In this document: positions 12,083 through 23,879 of the stretch, piece after piece | How the letters are laid out: each line of letters begins with the position of its first letter | How positions within the stretch are numbered: the stretch's first letter is position 1 | Assembly: GCF_040459645.1 (NCBI RefSeq) | Contig: NZ_JARVHQ010000001.1 | Span: 1,550,001-1,614,000 of the forward strand | From: Bacillus cereus group sp. RP43 | Lineage (GTDB): Bacteria > Bacillota > Bacilli > Bacillales > Bacillaceae_G | Reading direction: 5' to 3' | Length of the DNA stretch: 64,000 nt | The notes under the pieces: model-generated | Seen by the model: the letters and a program-made list of their open reading frames with translations, nothing else | What the model was told of the DNA's origin: nothing | Databases searched by the model: none | Translations under genes and position numbers: made by a program

Positions 12083-12112
12083 GAGGTACCTCGTAATGAG
12101 GTACCTTCTCTT
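12083..12112 (+). terminator. Terminator after proS
   Basis: A 10-bp stem (12083-12092 with 12098-12107) around the loop GTAAT, followed by a pyrimidine-rich tail. Confidence 0.75.
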
Positions 12113-12203
12113 TCTTTGTAAACGTATTTTGTAAAAGAAGAAGGAAGAAATCTTTCTTTGTAGTACGTTTCAATTTATAATAGCAAATGGAAGGAGAGTG
12201 CTT

Positions 12204-15200
12204 ATGTCATTAACAAATGAACAACAAGAGCGATTTCAAATTTTGCTCCAACAGTTGCAAATACCAGAAGACCTTATAAATCAATATTTACATGGCGGTG
12301 GTATTGAAAAGCTAGTTATTGATAAAGCGAATAAAAGTTGGCATTTTGACTTACAAGTGCCACGTATTTTGCCGACAGAATTATATGAGTTGCTAGAAAC
12401 AAAGCTTAAGCAATCATTTTCTCATATTGCAAGAACAACATTTGCATTACGGGCAGAGAATAAACAATTTACAGAAGAAGAAGTGAAGGCATATTGGCCG
12501 CTTTGTACAGAACGAATTACATTTTCACCTATGTTCGCGTACTTAAAGAAGCAACTTCCGCAGGTCAATGGCGTGAAGTTGCTAGTAAATGTGAATAATG
12601 AGCTGGAATCTACTACTTTAAAGAAAAACGTTGCGAAACCAGTAGGTGATCAATACGAAGCTTTTGGATTCCCGCGTTTTCAGTTAGACACACATATAAA
12701 GCAAAATGCAGAAGAAATGCAAAAGTTTCGTGAGCAAACACAGGAAGAAGATCGTCAACGAGTTATACAGGCTATGGAAGAGATGGCTAAAAAGCAAGCT
12801 GAAGAAAGTGATGTTGTTCATGAAGGACCAGTTGTGCTTGGTTATCTTATTAAGCCAGATGAAGAGATTACGCCGCTGCGTGAAATTCAAGATGAAGAAA
12901 GAAGAAAAACCGTTCAAGGGTATGTTTTCCATGTAGAGACGAAAGAACTTCGTAGTGGACGTACGTTATTAACTTTAAAGATAACGGACTATACGAACTC
13001 TATTATGATTAAGATGTTCTCACGTGATAAAGAAGACATCCCGATGTTACAATCCTTGAAAAAAGGAACGTGGGTAAAAGCGCGTGGTTCAGTTCAAAAT
13101 GATACATTCGTGCGTGATTTAGTTATGATCGCAAATGATATAAATGAAATAACGGGACCTTCTCGTAAAGATAAAGCAAAAGAAGGGGAAAAAAGAGTAG
13201 AACTTCATCTTCATACTCCAATGAGTCAAATGGATGCTGTTACTTCTGTTTCTAAGCTCGTTGCCCAAGCAGGAAAATGGGGGCATGAGGCTATTGCAGT
13301 TACAGACCATGCTGTTGCACAGTCATTCCCAGAAGCATATTCTGCTGGTAAAAAGGCTGGAGTTAAAGTTCTATATGGTGTAGAAGCAAATTTAGTTAAT
13401 GATGGTGTGCCAATAGCGTATAACGAAGCACATCGTCTACTTGCAGAAGAAACATATGTTGTCTTTGACGTTGAGACAACAGGGCTATCTGCTGTATATG
13501 ATACAGTCATTGAGTTAGCTGCTGTAAAGATAAAAGGTGGCGAAATTATTGATCGCTTTGAATCTTTCGCAAATCCTCATCAACCATTATCGGCAACGAT
13601 TATTGAATTAACAGGTATTACAGATGATATGTTAACTGATGCACCAGAAGTGGACGAAGTGTTTAAAAAGTTTGAGGAATGGATGGGTGACCATACGCTT
13701 GTTGCTCATAACGCAAGCTTCGATATGGGCTTTATTAACGTAGGTTTTAAAAAGGCTGGGATAGAAAAAACGAAAAATCCAGTTATTGATACGTTAGAAC
13801 TTGCACGGTTCTTATTCCCAGAAATGAAAAATCATCGATTAAATACGATGTGTAAAAAGCTTGATATTGAATTAACGCAACATCACCGTGCGATTTATGA
13901 TACAGAAGCAACGGGATATTTACTTGTGAAGATGTTAAAAGATGTGATTGAAAAGGGATTTGAATATCACGATCAACTAAACGATAGTATGGGACAAGGG
14001 GATGCATATAAACGTGGGCGTCCAAGTCATATGACATTACTTGCCACATCAGATGTTGGGTTGAAAAATTTATATAAACTTGTTTCATATTCTCACTTGA
14101 ATTACTTTTATCGTGTACCACGTGTACCACGATCACTATTAAAAAAATATCGCGAAGGCATTTTAGTAGGAACAGCTTGTGACAAAGGTGAAGTGTTTGA
14201 AGCTATGATGCAAAAAGCACCTGAAGAAGTAGAAGAAATTGCACAGTTTTACGATTACATTGAGGTTATGCCTCCAGAAGTGTTACGTCATTTAGTAGAA
14301 CGTGAACTCGTTCGAGATGAAGGACAGTTAAAAACAATAATTTCTAACTTAGTAAAACTAGGTGAGACATTAGATAAGCCAGTTGTTGCTACAGGGAATG
14401 TGCATTATTTAGATCCAGAGGACGCGATATATCGGAAAATTTTAGTCAGTTCGCAGGGCGGAGCTAATCCGTTAAATCGCCATTCATTACCGCCTGTACA
14501 TTTCCGTACAACAAATGAAATGCTAGATTGTTTTTCATTTTTAGGTGAAGACAAAGCAAAAGAGATTGTTGTGACAAATACACACAAGATCGCATCATTA
14601 ATTGGTGATGTTCATCCAGTAAAAGATGATTTATACACACCGAAAATTGAAGGTGCTGATGATGAAACACGTGATATGAGCTATATAATGGCAAGAAGTA
14701 TCTATGGAGATGAACTACCGGAAATTGTAGAAGCTCGTTTGGAAAAAGAATTGAAAAGTATTATTGGACATGGATTCGCCGTTATTTATTTAATTTCACA
14801 TAAGCTTGTGAAAAAATCGTTAGTAGACGGTTATCTAGTAGGTTCGCGTGGATCGGTAGGTTCATCATTTGTTGCAACGATGATGGAAATTACAGAAGTA
14901 AACCCATTACCACCGCACTATGTATGTCCAAAGTGTAAACAATCAGAGTTCTTTAATGACGGTTCTGTAGGTTCTGGTTTTGATTTACCAGATAAAGAAT
15001 GCCCAACATGTAATGTTCCATATGTGAAAGATGGACATGACATTCCTTTCGAAACGTTCCTTGGATTTAAAGGGGATAAGGTACCCGATATCGATTTGAA
15101 TTTCTCTGGAGAATACCAACCACGCGCCCATAACTATACGAAAGTACTGTTCGGTGAAGATTATGTATACCGCGCAGGAACAATTGGTACGGTTGCGGAA

Positions 15201-16505
15201 AAAACCGCTTATGGGTATGTGAAAGGTTATGCTAATGATCATAACTTAACAATTCGAAATGCAGAGATTGATCGCTTAGTTGCGGGATGTACAGGTGTAA
15301 AGCGTACAACCGGACAGCATCCAGGTGGTATTATCGTTGTACCAGATTACATGGATATTTTTGACTTTTCACCAATTCAGTTTCCTGCTGATTCAATAGG
15401 TGCTGAGTGGAGAACAACGCACTTTGACTTCCACTCAATTCATGATAATTTATTGAAACTGGATATATTAGGACACGATGATCCGACTGTTATTCGTATG
15501 CTTCAAGATTTAAGTGGTATTGACCCGAAAACAATCCCAACGGATGATCCAGAAGTAATGAAGATTTTCTCTGGTCCAGAATCTTTAGGGGTAACGGAAG
15601 AACAAATTAACTGTAAAACAGGTACACTTGGTATACCAGAGTTTGGTACGAAATTCGTAAGACAAATGTTAGAAGAAACGAAACCAACGACGTTTTCAGA
15701 GCTTGTCCAAATTTCTGGACTGTCCCATGGTACAGATGTATGGTTAGGTAATGCGAATGAATTAATTTATAACGGTACGTGTACACTGAGTGAAGTTATC
15801 GGTTGTCGTGATGACATCATGGTATATTTAATTTATCAGGGCTTGGATCCATCATTAGCCTTCAAAATCATGGAGTCGGTGCGTAAAGGTAAAGGTGTAC
15901 CAGAAGAATGGGAAGAGGAAATGAGAAATAACAATGTACCAGGTTGGTATATTGATTCATGTAAGAAGATTAAGTACATGTTCCCTAAAGCCCATGCGGC
16001 TGCTTACGTACTTATGGCTGTACGTATCGCATACTTTAAAGTACATTTCGCACTTTTATTCTATGCGGCATATTTTACAGTTCGTGCAGATGACTTTGAT
16101 GTAGAGGCGATGGCGAAAGGTTCAGCATCCATACGTGTAAAAATTGATGAAATTGCACAAAAAGGATTGGATGCAGCACCGAAAGAGAAGAGTTTATTAA
16201 CGGTACTAGAAATGACACTTGAAATGTGTGAGCGTGGTTATTCATTCCAAAAGGTTGATTTATACCGCTCGCATGCAACCGAATTTATAATTGATGGGGA
16301 TACTTTAATTCCTCCATTTAATGCAGTGCCTGGTCTTGGTACCAACGCAGCTTTCAGTATTGTTGAAGCTCGTAAAAGCGGTGATTTCTTATCAAAAGAA
16401 GACTTACAGCAGCGCAGTAAGGTTTCTAAAACGATTATTGAGTATTTAGATGGTCAAGGTTGTCTAGGCGATTTACCGGATCAAAACCAATTGTCACTGT
16501 TCTAA
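12204..16505 (+). CDS. polC: DNA polymerase III alpha subunit, PolC type
   Basis: Main replicative polymerase with built-in 3'-5' proofreading, typical of low-GC Gram-positives. It is 1433 residues. In order: N-terminal and OB-fold regions (to about 325), the PHP domain split around the exonuclease (starting [13 protein letters not shown] near 332), the DEDD exonuclease with [11 protein letters not shown] near 420, a zinc site with CPKC and CPTC pairs near 911-935, and the palm motif [12 protein letters not shown] near 961. ATG 12204 follows AAGGAG by 7 bases; the in-frame GTG at 12198 is too close to it. Confidence 0.98.
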   Translation: MSLTNEQQERFQILLQQLQIPEDLINQYLHGGGIEKLVIDKANKSWHFDLQVPRILPTELYELLETKLKQSFSHIARTTFALRAENKQFTEEEVKAYWPLCTERITFSPMFAYLKKQLPQVNGVKLLVNVNNELESTTLKKNVAKPVGDQYEAFGFPRFQLDTHIKQNAEEMQKFREQTQEEDRQRVIQAMEEMAKKQAEESDVVHEGPVVLGYLIKPDEEITPLREIQDEERRKTVQGYVFHVETKELRSGRTLLTLKITDYTNSIMIKMFSRDKEDIPMLQSLKKGTWVKARGSVQNDTFVRDLVMIANDINEITGPSRKDKAKEGEKRVELHLHTPMSQMDAVTSVSKLVAQAGKWGHEAIAVTDHAVAQSFPEAYSAGKKAGVKVLYGVEANLVNDGVPIAYNEAHRLLAEETYVVFDVETTGLSAVYDTVIELAAVKIKGGEIIDRFESFANPHQPLSATIIELTGITDDMLTDAPEVDEVFKKFEEWMGDHTLVAHNASFDMGFINVGFKKAGIEKTKNPVIDTLELARFLFPEMKNHRLNTMCKKLDIELTQHHRAIYDTEATGYLLVKMLKDVIEKGFEYHDQLNDSMGQGDAYKRGRPSHMTLLATSDVGLKNLYKLVSYSHLNYFYRVPRVPRSLLKKYREGILVGTACDKGEVFEAMMQKAPEEVEEIAQFYDYIEVMPPEVLRHLVERELVRDEGQLKTIISNLVKLGETLDKPVVATGNVHYLDPEDAIYRKILVSSQGGANPLNRHSLPPVHFRTTNEMLDCFSFLGEDKAKEIVVTNTHKIASLIGDVHPVKDDLYTPKIEGADDETRDMSYIMARSIYGDELPEIVEARLEKELKSIIGHGFAVIYLISHKLVKKSLVDGYLVGSRGSVGSSFVATMMEITEVNPLPPHYVCPKCKQSEFFNDGSVGSGFDLPDKECPTCNVPYVKDGHDIPFETFLGFKGDKVPDIDLNFSGEYQPRAHNYTKVLFGEDYVYRAGTIGTVAEKTAYGYVKGYANDHNLTIRNAEIDRLVAGCTGVKRTTGQHPGGIIVVPDYMDIFDFSPIQFPADSIGAEWRTTHFDFHSIHDNLLKLDILGHDDPTVIRMLQDLSGIDPKTIPTDDPEVMKIFSGPESLGVTEEQINCKTGTLGIPEFGTKFVRQMLEETKPTTFSELVQISGLSHGTDVWLGNANELIYNGTCTLSEVIGCRDDIMVYLIYQGLDPSLAFKIMESVRKGKGVPEEWEEEMRNNNVPGWYIDSCKKIKYMFPKAHAAAYVLMAVRIAYFKVHFALLFYAAYFTVRADDFDVEAMAKGSASIRVKIDEIAQKGLDAAPKEKSLLTVLEMTLEMCERGYSFQKVDLYRSHATEFIIDGDTLIPPFNAVPGLGTNAAFSIVEARKSGDFLSKEDLQQRSKVSKTIIEYLDGQGCLGDLPDQNQLSLF

Positions 16506-16521
16506 TAGGTAGGAAAAGTCT

Positions 16522-16550
16522 TTGCAAATCAATATTTGCTATGGTATACT
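16522..16550 (+). promoter_or_regulatory. Sigma-A promoter of the rimP-nusA-infB operon
   Basis: TTGCAA (16522-16527), exactly 17 bases, then TATACT (16545-16550). It lies just after the polC stop and about 290 bases before rimP, leaving a long leader. Confidence 0.75.
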
Positions 16551-16591
16551 ATAAACCGAGATAACCATGTCATGTATATTTTGTGAAAAAG

Positions 16592-16750
16592 AGAGTGGGG
16601 AAACCCACTCTTTCGTGTTACTATCTACATTTTGTTTATGCAGATAGTAAAGATATTTCTGTCGTATATACATATTTTGTTACAAGTTTTACTTCTTAAA
16701 TTTGGTAATACTAAGACAGATATTCCCTGCTTAACGGCAGGGGCTTTTGT
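16592..16750 (+). promoter_or_regulatory. Structured 5' leader of the rimP-nusA operon with attenuator-like hairpin
   Basis: Three stem-loops follow the promoter. The first is AGAGTGGG / CCCACTCT around a GAAA tetraloop (16592-16611). The second pairs ACTATCT with AGATAGT (about 16620-16650). The third is CCCTGC (16725-16730) / GCAGGG (16737-16742) followed by CTTTTG, a terminator shape. The operon encodes NusA, so termination in this leader controlled by NusA is plausible, but I infer that only from position and structure. No gene is seen in 16506-16838. Confidence 0.55.
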
Positions 16751-16838
16751 TAGCTAACGAGAAAGAATAAGATAGACCGTCTTTATGAACGGAATCTTTT
16801 CTTGTAAATGGTACATGGCGGCAGGAAGGAGGCTGTTT

Positions 16839-17309
16839 ATGGATAAGAAAGTCACAGAAGTTGTAGAAGCATTTGCGCAGCCAATCGTTGAAGAGTTAAA
16901 TCTTGAACTTGTAGATGTAGAGTATGTGCAAGAAGGACAAGACTGGTTCTTACGCGTATTCATCGATTCTGAAAAGGGAGTCGACATTGAAGAATGCGGT
17001 GCGGTAAGTGAACGTTTAAGCGAAGCTTTAGATAAAGAGGATCCAATTCCTCATCTTTACTTTTTGGATGTATCATCTCCTGGAGCGGAACGCCCATTAA
17101 AGAAAGAGAAAGACTTCCAGCAAGCGGTAGGAAAACAAGTGGCAATTAAAACATATGAGCCGATTGATGGTGAAAAGATGTTTGAAGGAAAGCTACTTTC
17201 CTACGATGGTACTACAATTACACTACTATTAACAATTAAAACACGTAAAAAAGAAATCCAAATTCCAATGGATAAAGTTGCAAATGCGCGACTTGCTGTT
17301 ACGTTTTAG
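16839..17309 (+). CDS. rimP: Ribosome maturation factor RimP
   Basis: Needed for 30S subunit maturation. It is 156 residues with the N-terminal alpha/beta domain (conserved [20 protein letters not shown] and [11 protein letters not shown]) and the C-terminal Sm-like beta barrel with [11 protein letters not shown] before it. The ATG follows AGGAGG by 7 bases; an upstream in-frame start would give an unsupported extension. It is the first gene of the operon. Confidence 0.96.
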   Translation: MDKKVTEVVEAFAQPIVEELNLELVDVEYVQEGQDWFLRVFIDSEKGVDIEECGAVSERLSEALDKEDPIPHLYFLDVSSPGAERPLKKEKDFQQAVGKQVAIKTYEPIDGEKMFEGKLLSYDGTTITLLLTIKTRKKEIQIPMDKVANARLAVTF

Positions 17310-17326
17310 TAAGAAGGGGGATCTTC

Positions 17327-18433
17327 ATGAGCACTGAGTTGTTAGATGCTTTGCTCGTATTAGAGTCAGAAAAAGGTATTAGTAAAGATATTATTATTGA
17401 TGCGATTGAAGCAGCATTAATCTCTGCTTATAAACGCAATTTTAACCAAGCACAAAACGTTCGTGTGAGCTTTAATCCCGAAGTGGGAACAATTCAAGTT
17501 TTAGCACGTAAGGACGTTGTGGATAATGTGTTTGATCCACGTCTTGAAATCTCTGTAGAAGAGGCAAGACAAATTAATCCAAACTACCAAGATGGCGACG
17601 TACTAGAAATTGAAGTAACGCCAAAAGATTTTGGTCGTATTGCAGCGCAAACTGCAAAACAAGTTGTAACACAACGAGTTCGTGAGGCGGAACGTGGTGT
17701 TATTTATTCAGAATTTAGTGATCGTGAAGAAGACATTATGGTTGGTATTGTACAGCGCCAAGATGCTCGTTTCATCTATGTAAGCTTAGGTAAAGTAGAA
17801 GCTTTACTACCTGTAAGTGAGCAAATGCCAAATGAGCAATATAAACCACATGATCGTATTCGCGTATTTATTACAAAAGTAGAAAAGACAACAAAAGGAC
17901 CACAAATTTACGTATCACGTACACATCCTGGTCTTTTAAAACGTTTATTCGAAATGGAAGTTCCAGAAATTTATGATGGAACTGTAGAAATTCGCTCTGT
18001 AGCACGTGAAGCAGGCGACCGTTCTAAAATTTCTGTATATGCAGAGAATATCGATGTTGATCCAGTAGGTTCTTGTGTAGGACCGAAAGGACAACGTGTA
18101 CAACGCGTTGTAGATGAACTAAAAGGTGAAAAGATTGACATCGTTCGCTGGTCGAATGACCCAGTTGAATATGTTGCAAATGCTTTAAGTCCATCACAGG
18201 TTGTTAAAGTACTTGTAGATGAAGAAGAGAAAGCAACAACTGTTGTTGTTCCAGACCACCAGCTTTCGTTAGCGATTGGTAAGCGTGGACAAAATGCGCG
18301 TCTTGCAGCTAAATTAACAGGCTGGAAAATTGATATTAAAAGTGAGTCTGATGCGAAACAACTTGGTATTGTGACAGAAGAAGATAGCGTAATCGCATTC
18401 GGATTCGATTCAGTTGAAGACGAAATCGAATAG
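17327..18433 (+). CDS. nusA: Transcription termination/antitermination factor NusA
   Basis: Binds RNA polymerase and modulates pausing and termination. It is 368 residues, the short Gram-positive form without the C-terminal acidic repeats. The N-terminal RNAP-binding domain is about 1-125, followed by the S1 domain (135-200) and two KH domains, with the KH motif VGSCVGPKGQRVQRV and a second GKRGQNARLAAKL near the end. Confidence 0.98.
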   Translation: MSTELLDALLVLESEKGISKDIIIDAIEAALISAYKRNFNQAQNVRVSFNPEVGTIQVLARKDVVDNVFDPRLEISVEEARQINPNYQDGDVLEIEVTPKDFGRIAAQTAKQVVTQRVREAERGVIYSEFSDREEDIMVGIVQRQDARFIYVSLGKVEALLPVSEQMPNEQYKPHDRIRVFITKVEKTTKGPQIYVSRTHPGLLKRLFEMEVPEIYDGTVEIRSVAREAGDRSKISVYAENIDVDPVGSCVGPKGQRVQRVVDELKGEKIDIVRWSNDPVEYVANALSPSQVVKVLVDEEEKATTVVVPDHQLSLAIGKRGQNARLAAKLTGWKIDIKSESDAKQLGIVTEEDSVIAFGFDSVEDEIE

Positions 18434-18444
18434 AGGTGATGAGT

Positions 18445-18717
18445 ATGAGCAATCGAAAAGTTCCGTTACGAAAATGTATTGCGACGCAAGAGATGAAATC
18501 AAAACGAGAGCTCGTTCGCATTGTTCGTTCCAAAGAGGGCGAAGTGTCTATTGATTTATCAGGAAAAAAATCAGGACGAGGTGCATATTTATCAAAAGAT
18601 AAAGAAAGCATTATTCAAGCCCAAAAGAAAAACATTTTGGAACATCATCTAAAAGCGAAAATCGACAGTTCTCTGTACGAAGAGCTTCTTGAGCTTGTTG
18701 AGAAGGAGTCGAAATAA
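18445..18717 (+). CDS. ylxR: YlxR family protein (DUF448)
   Basis: Small basic protein always found between nusA and infB in Firmicutes. It is 90 residues with the signature RKVPLRKCIAT...KSKRELVRIVR and a GRGAYLSK segment. A nucleic-acid-binding role is proposed for the family; I add nothing to that here. ATG 18445 is chosen because GAGGTG lies 6 bases upstream. Confidence 0.93.
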   Translation: MSNRKVPLRKCIATQEMKSKRELVRIVRSKEGEVSIDLSGKKSGRGAYLSKDKESIIQAQKKNILEHHLKAKIDSSLYEELLELVEKESK

Positions 18718-19029
18718 GTGTCTGATTGGAAATCGTTTTTAGGACTAGCAAACCGCGCTCGAAAAATTATTTCGGGTGAAGAACTCGTTTTAAAAGAAGT
18801 ACGAAGTGGCAAAGCAAAGCTAGTATTGCTTTCTGAAGATGCGTCAGCGAACACTACAAAACGTATCATTGATAAAACCACGTACTATAACATACCAATG
18901 AGAAAAGTCGAAAATCGACAACAATTAGGGCATGCGATTGGGAGAGACGAGCGAGTCGTTGTAGCTGTGTTAGATGAAGGCTTTGCGAAAAAGCTACGTA
19001 GCATGCTCGATACAAATTACCGGGGGTGA
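18718..19029 (+). CDS. ylxQ: YlxQ, L7Ae-type RNA-binding protein
   Basis: A 103-residue member of the L7Ae/L30e/Gadd45 RNA-binding fold, which recognises kink-turn RNA. The start is GTG, directly abutting the ylxR stop. The sequence [20 protein letters not shown] and the VGHAIGRD-like segment ([17 protein letters not shown]) match the family. Translationally coupled in the operon. Confidence 0.93.
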   Translation: MSDWKSFLGLANRARKIISGEELVLKEVRSGKAKLVLLSEDASANTTKRIIDKTTYYNIPMRKVENRQQLGHAIGRDERVVVAVLDEGFAKKLRSMLDTNYRG

Positions 19030-19033
19030 AGGT

Positions 19034-21100
19034 ATGAGTAAAATTCGAGTACATGAATATGCAAAAAAAAATAATATCTCAAGTAAAGATCTTATGACAA
19101 AACTAAAAGAGATGAATATCGAGGTTTCGAATCATATGACAATGTTAGAAGATGAAGTAGTAAACAAATTAGATAATCAATATAACACTGGGGCAGAAAA
19201 ACCTTCTGTTGCAGATGAGTTTGAAGTAGAAGAGAAAGTTGTTCGCAGTAAAAAGAACAGCAATAAGAAGAAGAAAAAAGGCAAAGGAAATGAAGACAAA
19301 CGTCAAGATAACTTTGCTGGAAGACAACAAACACAAATAGTAGAAACACCAGATAAAATCACTTTCTCTGGAAGCCTTACAGTAGGTGACCTTGCTAAAA
19401 AGTTAAGCAAAGAGCCATCTGAAATTATTAAAAAGCTCTTCATGCTAGGAATTATGGCGACAATTAACCAAGACTTAGATAAAGATACAATTGAGTTAAT
19501 TGCTACTGATTACGGTATTGAAGTAGAAGAAGAAGTAGTTGTAAGTGAAACTGAATTTGAAACATTCATCGATGAGCAAGATGATGAAGAAAACTTAAAA
19601 GAACGTCCAGCTGTTGTTACAATTATGGGACACGTTGACCATGGTAAAACAACATTGCTTGACTCTATCCGTAATTCAAAAGTAACTGCTGGCGAAGCTG
19701 GTGGAATTACTCAGCATATTGGTGCATACCAAGTTGATGTAAATGATAAGAAAATTACGTTCTTAGATACACCAGGTCACGCGGCATTTACAACAATGCG
19801 TGCTCGTGGTGCACAAGTAACAGATATTACAATTCTTGTTGTTGCAGCTGATGACGGTGTTATGCCACAAACAGTTGAAGCGATTAGCCATGCGAAAGCA
19901 GCTGGAGTACCAATTATTGTTGCTGTGAATAAAATGGATAAACCAGCGGCAAATCCTGATCGTGTAATGCAAGAATTAACAGAATATGAATTAGTTCCAG
20001 AAGCTTGGGGTGGAGACACGATTTTCGTACCAATTTCTGCAATTCAAGGCGAGGGAATTGACAACTTACTAGAAATGATTCTTCTTGTGAGTGAAGTAGA
20101 AGAATATAAAGCAAATCCAAATCGCTATGCAGCTGGTACTGTAATTGAAGCACAGCTTGATAAAGGTAAAGGAACTATCGCGACATTACTTGTTCAAAAC
20201 GGTACACTTCGAGTTGGAGATCCAATTGTTGTTGGAACATCATTCGGTCGTGTTCGTGCAATGGTAAGTGATATTGGTCGTCGTGTAAAAGTTGCTGGTC
20301 CATCAACTCCTGTTGAAATTACAGGTTTAAATGAAGTGCCACAAGCGGGAGATCGTTTCATGGCATTCGCTGATGAGAAGAAAGCTCGTCAAATCGGTGA
20401 ATCACGTGCACAAGAAGCGTTAGTTGCACAACGTGGTGAGAAATCTAAATTCAGCCTGGAAGATTTATTCCAACAAATCCAAGAGGGCGATGTAAAAGAA
20501 ATTAACTTAATTGTGAAAGCAGACGTACAAGGTTCTGTAGAAGCAATGGCAGCATCACTTCGTAAAATTGATGTTGAAGGCGTAAAAGTGAAAATTATCC
20601 ATACAGGCGTAGGTGCGATTACAGAATCTGATGTTATTTTAGCTTCTGCATCTAATGCAATTATAATTGGATTTAACGTACGCCCTGATGTGAATGCTAA
20701 GCGTACAGCTGAATTAGAGAAAGTTGATGTTCGTTTACACCGTATTATCTATAAAGTAATCGAAGAAATTGAATCAGCAATGCAAGGTATGCTGGATCCA
20801 GAATTCGAAGAAAAAGTAATCGGTCAAGCGGAAGTTCGTCAAACGTTCAAAGTAACAAAAGTTGGAACAATCGCAGGTTGTTACGTAATAGACGGTAAAA
20901 TTACACGTGATAGTGGCGTTCGTATTATCCGTGATGGCGTAGTAATTTTCGAAGGACAACTTGATACGTTAAAACGTTTCAAAGACGACGTAAAAGAAGT
21001 TGCACAAAACTATGAGTGTGGTATTACAATTGAGAGATATAATGATCTTAAAGAAGGGGACATCATTGAAGCATACGTTATGGAAGAAGTGAAGCGATGA
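19034..21100 (+). CDS. infB: Translation initiation factor IF-2
   Basis: GTPase that brings initiator tRNA to the 30S subunit. It is 688 residues, the short Bacillus form. The N-terminal IF2_N domain is followed by a Lys-rich linker (about 75-100). The G domain has G1 GHVDHGKTT (about 198-206), G3 DTPGHAAF and G4 NKMD. Two EF-Tu-like beta barrels and the fMet-tRNA-binding C-terminal domain follow. ATG 19034 follows GGGGTGAAGG; the long upstream in-frame extension overlaps ylxQ. Confidence 0.98.
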   Translation: MSKIRVHEYAKKNNISSKDLMTKLKEMNIEVSNHMTMLEDEVVNKLDNQYNTGAEKPSVADEFEVEEKVVRSKKNSNKKKKKGKGNEDKRQDNFAGRQQTQIVETPDKITFSGSLTVGDLAKKLSKEPSEIIKKLFMLGIMATINQDLDKDTIELIATDYGIEVEEEVVVSETEFETFIDEQDDEENLKERPAVVTIMGHVDHGKTTLLDSIRNSKVTAGEAGGITQHIGAYQVDVNDKKITFLDTPGHAAFTTMRARGAQVTDITILVVAADDGVMPQTVEAISHAKAAGVPIIVAVNKMDKPAANPDRVMQELTEYELVPEAWGGDTIFVPISAIQGEGIDNLLEMILLVSEVEEYKANPNRYAAGTVIEAQLDKGKGTIATLLVQNGTLRVGDPIVVGTSFGRVRAMVSDIGRRVKVAGPSTPVEITGLNEVPQAGDRFMAFADEKKARQIGESRAQEALVAQRGEKSKFSLEDLFQQIQEGDVKEINLIVKADVQGSVEAMAASLRKIDVEGVKVKIIHTGVGAITESDVILASASNAIIIGFNVRPDVNAKRTAELEKVDVRLHRIIYKVIEEIESAMQGMLDPEFEEKVIGQAEVRQTFKVTKVGTIAGCYVIDGKITRDSGVRIIRDGVVIFEGQLDTLKRFKDDVKEVAQNYECGITIERYNDLKEGDIIEAYVMEEVKR

Positions 21101-21378
21101 TTATCGCTTCACTCTCATTCGAGTGTATGATTTACGATGTGCATTCTTTAAAAGAGAAACGAGCAATTTTGCAACGTGTGTTAACTCGTGTGAAACAGCG
21201 CTATAATGTTGCTGTTTCTGAAGTTGGGCATCAAGATGTATGGCAACGTACAGAAATTGCAATTGTTTCCGTATCCTCAAATCGTGTTGTCTGTGAAAAA
21301 GAAATGAATCGTGTACTTGAGTATATCGATTCATTTCCTGAAATTGAACGTACGATAACACATTTGGAATGGTATTGA
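21097..21378 (+). CDS. ylxP: YlxP family protein (DUF503)
   Basis: A 93-residue protein that overlaps the infB stop by 4 bases (ATGA), hence translational coupling. It contains the family pattern [20 protein letters not shown] and FNVAVSE-like [19 protein letters not shown]. Found next to rbfA in Firmicutes, with a suspected link to ribosome assembly; its function is not established. Confidence 0.92.
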   Translation: MIIASLSFECMIYDVHSLKEKRAILQRVLTRVKQRYNVAVSEVGHQDVWQRTEIAIVSVSSNRVVCEKEMNRVLEYIDSFPEIERTITHLEWY

Positions 21379-21393
21379 ATGAGGTGAAGAGTT

Positions 21394-21750
21394 ATGAAAT
21401 TACGTGCGAACCGTGTGGGCGAGCAAATGAAAAAAGAATTAGGCGACATTATCAGTCGTAAAATTAAAGACCCACGTATTGGATTTGTTACAGTAACAGA
21501 TGTACAAGTGAGTGGAGATTTACAAATTGCTAAAGTATACATTTCTGTTTTAGGTGACGAAGAACAGAAAGAAAATACATTAAAAGGTTTAGCGAAGGCA
21601 AAAGGCTTTATTCGTTCAGAAATTGGCCAACGTATTCGTCTTCGTAAAACACCAGAAATTACCTTTGAGTTCGATGAGTCTATCGGATATGGTCATCGAA
21701 TTGATACACTTTTACATGAAATTAATAAAGACGGTAAACGTGAAGAATAA
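21394..21750 (+). CDS. rbfA: Ribosome-binding factor A
   Basis: 30S maturation factor with a KH-like fold. It is 118 residues. The conserved [28 protein letters not shown] and [15 protein letters not shown] segments are present. GAGGTGAAGAG precedes the ATG. Confidence 0.97.
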
Positions 21751-21779
21751 TGGATAGACATTTGTCTATCCATTTTTTC
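21749..21779 (+). terminator. Terminator after rbfA
   Basis: AATGGATAGAC (21749-21759) pairs perfectly with 21764-21774 over the loop ATTT, followed by TTTT. The stem overlaps the rbfA stop codon. truB follows after 66 bases and may rely on read-through. Confidence 0.88.
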
Positions 21780-21840
21780 AATGTAAAATAAGTTTTGCAT
21801 AATTGCAATTACTACAAAAGAATAATGATGAGGTGAGTAT

Positions 21841-22764
21841 ATGGAAGGTGTAGTATTATTACATAAGCCAAAGGGAATGACATCACATGATTGTGTGTTC
21901 AAATTAAGAAAGATATTGCGTGAGAAACGAATTGGTCATACAGGGACACTGGATCCAGATGTAACAGGAGTATTACCTATTTGCGTTGGGCGTGCAACAA
22001 AAATTGCGCAATTTTTAACAAGTGAAACAAAAACATACGAAGGTGAAGTGACATTAGGATTTTCAACAACAACAGAAGATGCTTCTGGTGAAGTTGTGGA
22101 GAAACAAGATGTAAATCGTGTCATTACACGTAAAGAAGTAGAAGAGGCACTAGCGGAACTAACAGGGACAATTGAACAAATGCCACCGATGTTCTCAGCT
22201 GTAAAAGTTAACGGAAAAAAACTATACGAATATGCAAGGGCAGGACAAGAAGTTGAACGTCCAGTTCGTACAATTACAATTCATGAATTTGTATTACTTG
22301 ATGAACGTGAAGTTTTTGAAGGGGAAAACATTTCATTTCGTTTCCGTGTAACGTGTAGTAAAGGAACATATGTAAGAACACTAGCAGTAATGATTGGTGA
22401 AAAACTTGGATTTCCATCACATATGTCTCACCTTGTAAGAACAGCATCTGGTGAATTTTTACTAGAAGATTGCATATCATTTGAAGAAATTGAAGAAAAC
22501 GTGCAAAATGGAACAGTAGAGTCTATTTTCATCTCAATTGATGAGGCGCTAAGTAAGTTTCCAAAAATGGTTGTAGATGAAAAGCAAGCTGAAAAAATAA
22601 AGAACGGTATGTTCTTAAAGAATGAATTAGAAACAACAGCACCATTTATTACAGTATTTGATAAAAATGATCGTTGCTTAGCGATTTATGAGCATCACCC
22701 AAAACACCCTGGCATGCTAAAGCCAATGAAAGTGCTTGTGAATAATCAAGAACTAAAGCTATAA
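21841..22764 (+). CDS. truB: tRNA pseudouridine(55) synthase
   Basis: Converts U55 of the T-loop of tRNAs to pseudouridine. It is 307 residues. The catalytic Asp is residue 38 in GHTGTLDPDVTGVLP, and the HKPKGMTSHD start and CSKGTYVRTL motif are conserved. The last ~75 residues are the PUA-like RNA-binding extension. Followed by ribF as usual. Confidence 0.97.
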   Translation: MEGVVLLHKPKGMTSHDCVFKLRKILREKRIGHTGTLDPDVTGVLPICVGRATKIAQFLTSETKTYEGEVTLGFSTTTEDASGEVVEKQDVNRVITRKEVEEALAELTGTIEQMPPMFSAVKVNGKKLYEYARAGQEVERPVRTITIHEFVLLDEREVFEGENISFRFRVTCSKGTYVRTLAVMIGEKLGFPSHMSHLVRTASGEFLLEDCISFEEIEENVQNGTVESIFISIDEALSKFPKMVVDEKQAEKIKNGMFLKNELETTAPFITVFDKNDRCLAIYEHHPKHPGMLKPMKVLVNNQELKL

Positions 22765-22807
22765 TGAATTATTGGAAGGATTATTACAGAAAAAGGTGAA
22801 TTCAAGC

Positions 22808-23779
22808 GTGAAACTTATTCATTTAACTCATCCACATGAACAAAATAAAATAGAATTACCACCTACTGTAATGGCATTAGGATATTTTGATGGCATTCAT
22901 TTAGGACATCAACGTGTGATTCGAACAGCGAAAAAAATAGCGGATGAAAGAGGATGTAAAAGTGCTGTCATGACGTTCCATCCACACCCGTCTGTTGTAT
23001 TAGGGAAAAAAGAAGCGCATGTGGAGTATATTACACCGATGCGCCTTAAAGAAGAAATCATCGCAAGTTTAGGAATTGATATCTTATATGTAGTGAAATT
23101 CGATGAGCCATTTGCTGGATTATTGCCACAACAGTTTGTCGATGAGTACATTATTGGTTTAAATGTAAAGCATGTAGTAGCAGGCTTTGATTATTCATAT
23201 GGACGTTTAGGAAAAGGGAAGATGGAGACTTTACCATTTCATGCAAGAGGGGAGTTTACACAGACCGTGATCGAAAAAGTTGAATATCAAGAAGAAAAAG
23301 TAAGTTCCACTTCATTACGAAAGTTAATTCGAAACGGTGAAATGGAACAAATTCCATCTATTTTAGGGAGAGCTTACACCGTAGAAGGCACAGTTGTACA
23401 CGGTGATAAGCGTGGACGTCAAATTGGTTTTCCAACTGCAAATGTAGGTTTAAATGATGAATATCTGTTGCCACCTGTAGGTGTATATGCGGTAAGGTTG
23501 AAAGTTCATGATGAATGGCATGATAGTGTATGTAATATCGGATATAAACCAACCTTCAAAGAGAATGAGCGTCAATTATCTATTGAAGTGCATCTATTTG
23601 AATTTAATAAAGACATATACGATCAAAGTGTTACAGTGGAGTGGCACATGCGTATAAGAGAAGAAAAAAAGTTTAATGGAATTGATGAGTTAGTTGCGCA
23701 AATCGCTCAAGATAAAAAGGTTGCCCAAGAATATTTTGCGAGCGTAAAGAATATACTTGCTTTTTCAAATGAAAAGTAG
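22808..23779 (+). CDS. ribF: Bifunctional riboflavin kinase / FAD synthetase
   Basis: Makes FMN from riboflavin and then FAD. It is 323 residues from GTG 22808. The N-terminal FMN adenylyltransferase has the nucleotide-binding GYFDGIHLGHQRVI (about 28-41). The C-terminal flavokinase has the GDKRGRQIGFPTAN motif (about 199-212). AAAGGTG lies 9 bases before the GTG, and the family begins MKLIHL; an upstream in-frame ATG at 22772 is less likely. Confidence 0.96.
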   Translation: MKLIHLTHPHEQNKIELPPTVMALGYFDGIHLGHQRVIRTAKKIADERGCKSAVMTFHPHPSVVLGKKEAHVEYITPMRLKEEIIASLGIDILYVVKFDEPFAGLLPQQFVDEYIIGLNVKHVVAGFDYSYGRLGKGKMETLPFHARGEFTQTVIEKVEYQEEKVSSTSLRKLIRNGEMEQIPSILGRAYTVEGTVVHGDKRGRQIGFPTANVGLNDEYLLPPVGVYAVRLKVHDEWHDSVCNIGYKPTFKENERQLSIEVHLFEFNKDIYDQSVTVEWHMRIREEKKFNGIDELVAQIAQDKKVAQEYFASVKNILAFSNEK

Positions 23780-23879
23780 TATTCTATGTTATGTACTTTA
23801 TGACAACCATTACTTGGCATTGCGACTCACCGATGCTTGCTAGGTAACTGGGGGTTTAATTATTAGGAGGTGAAATAGG

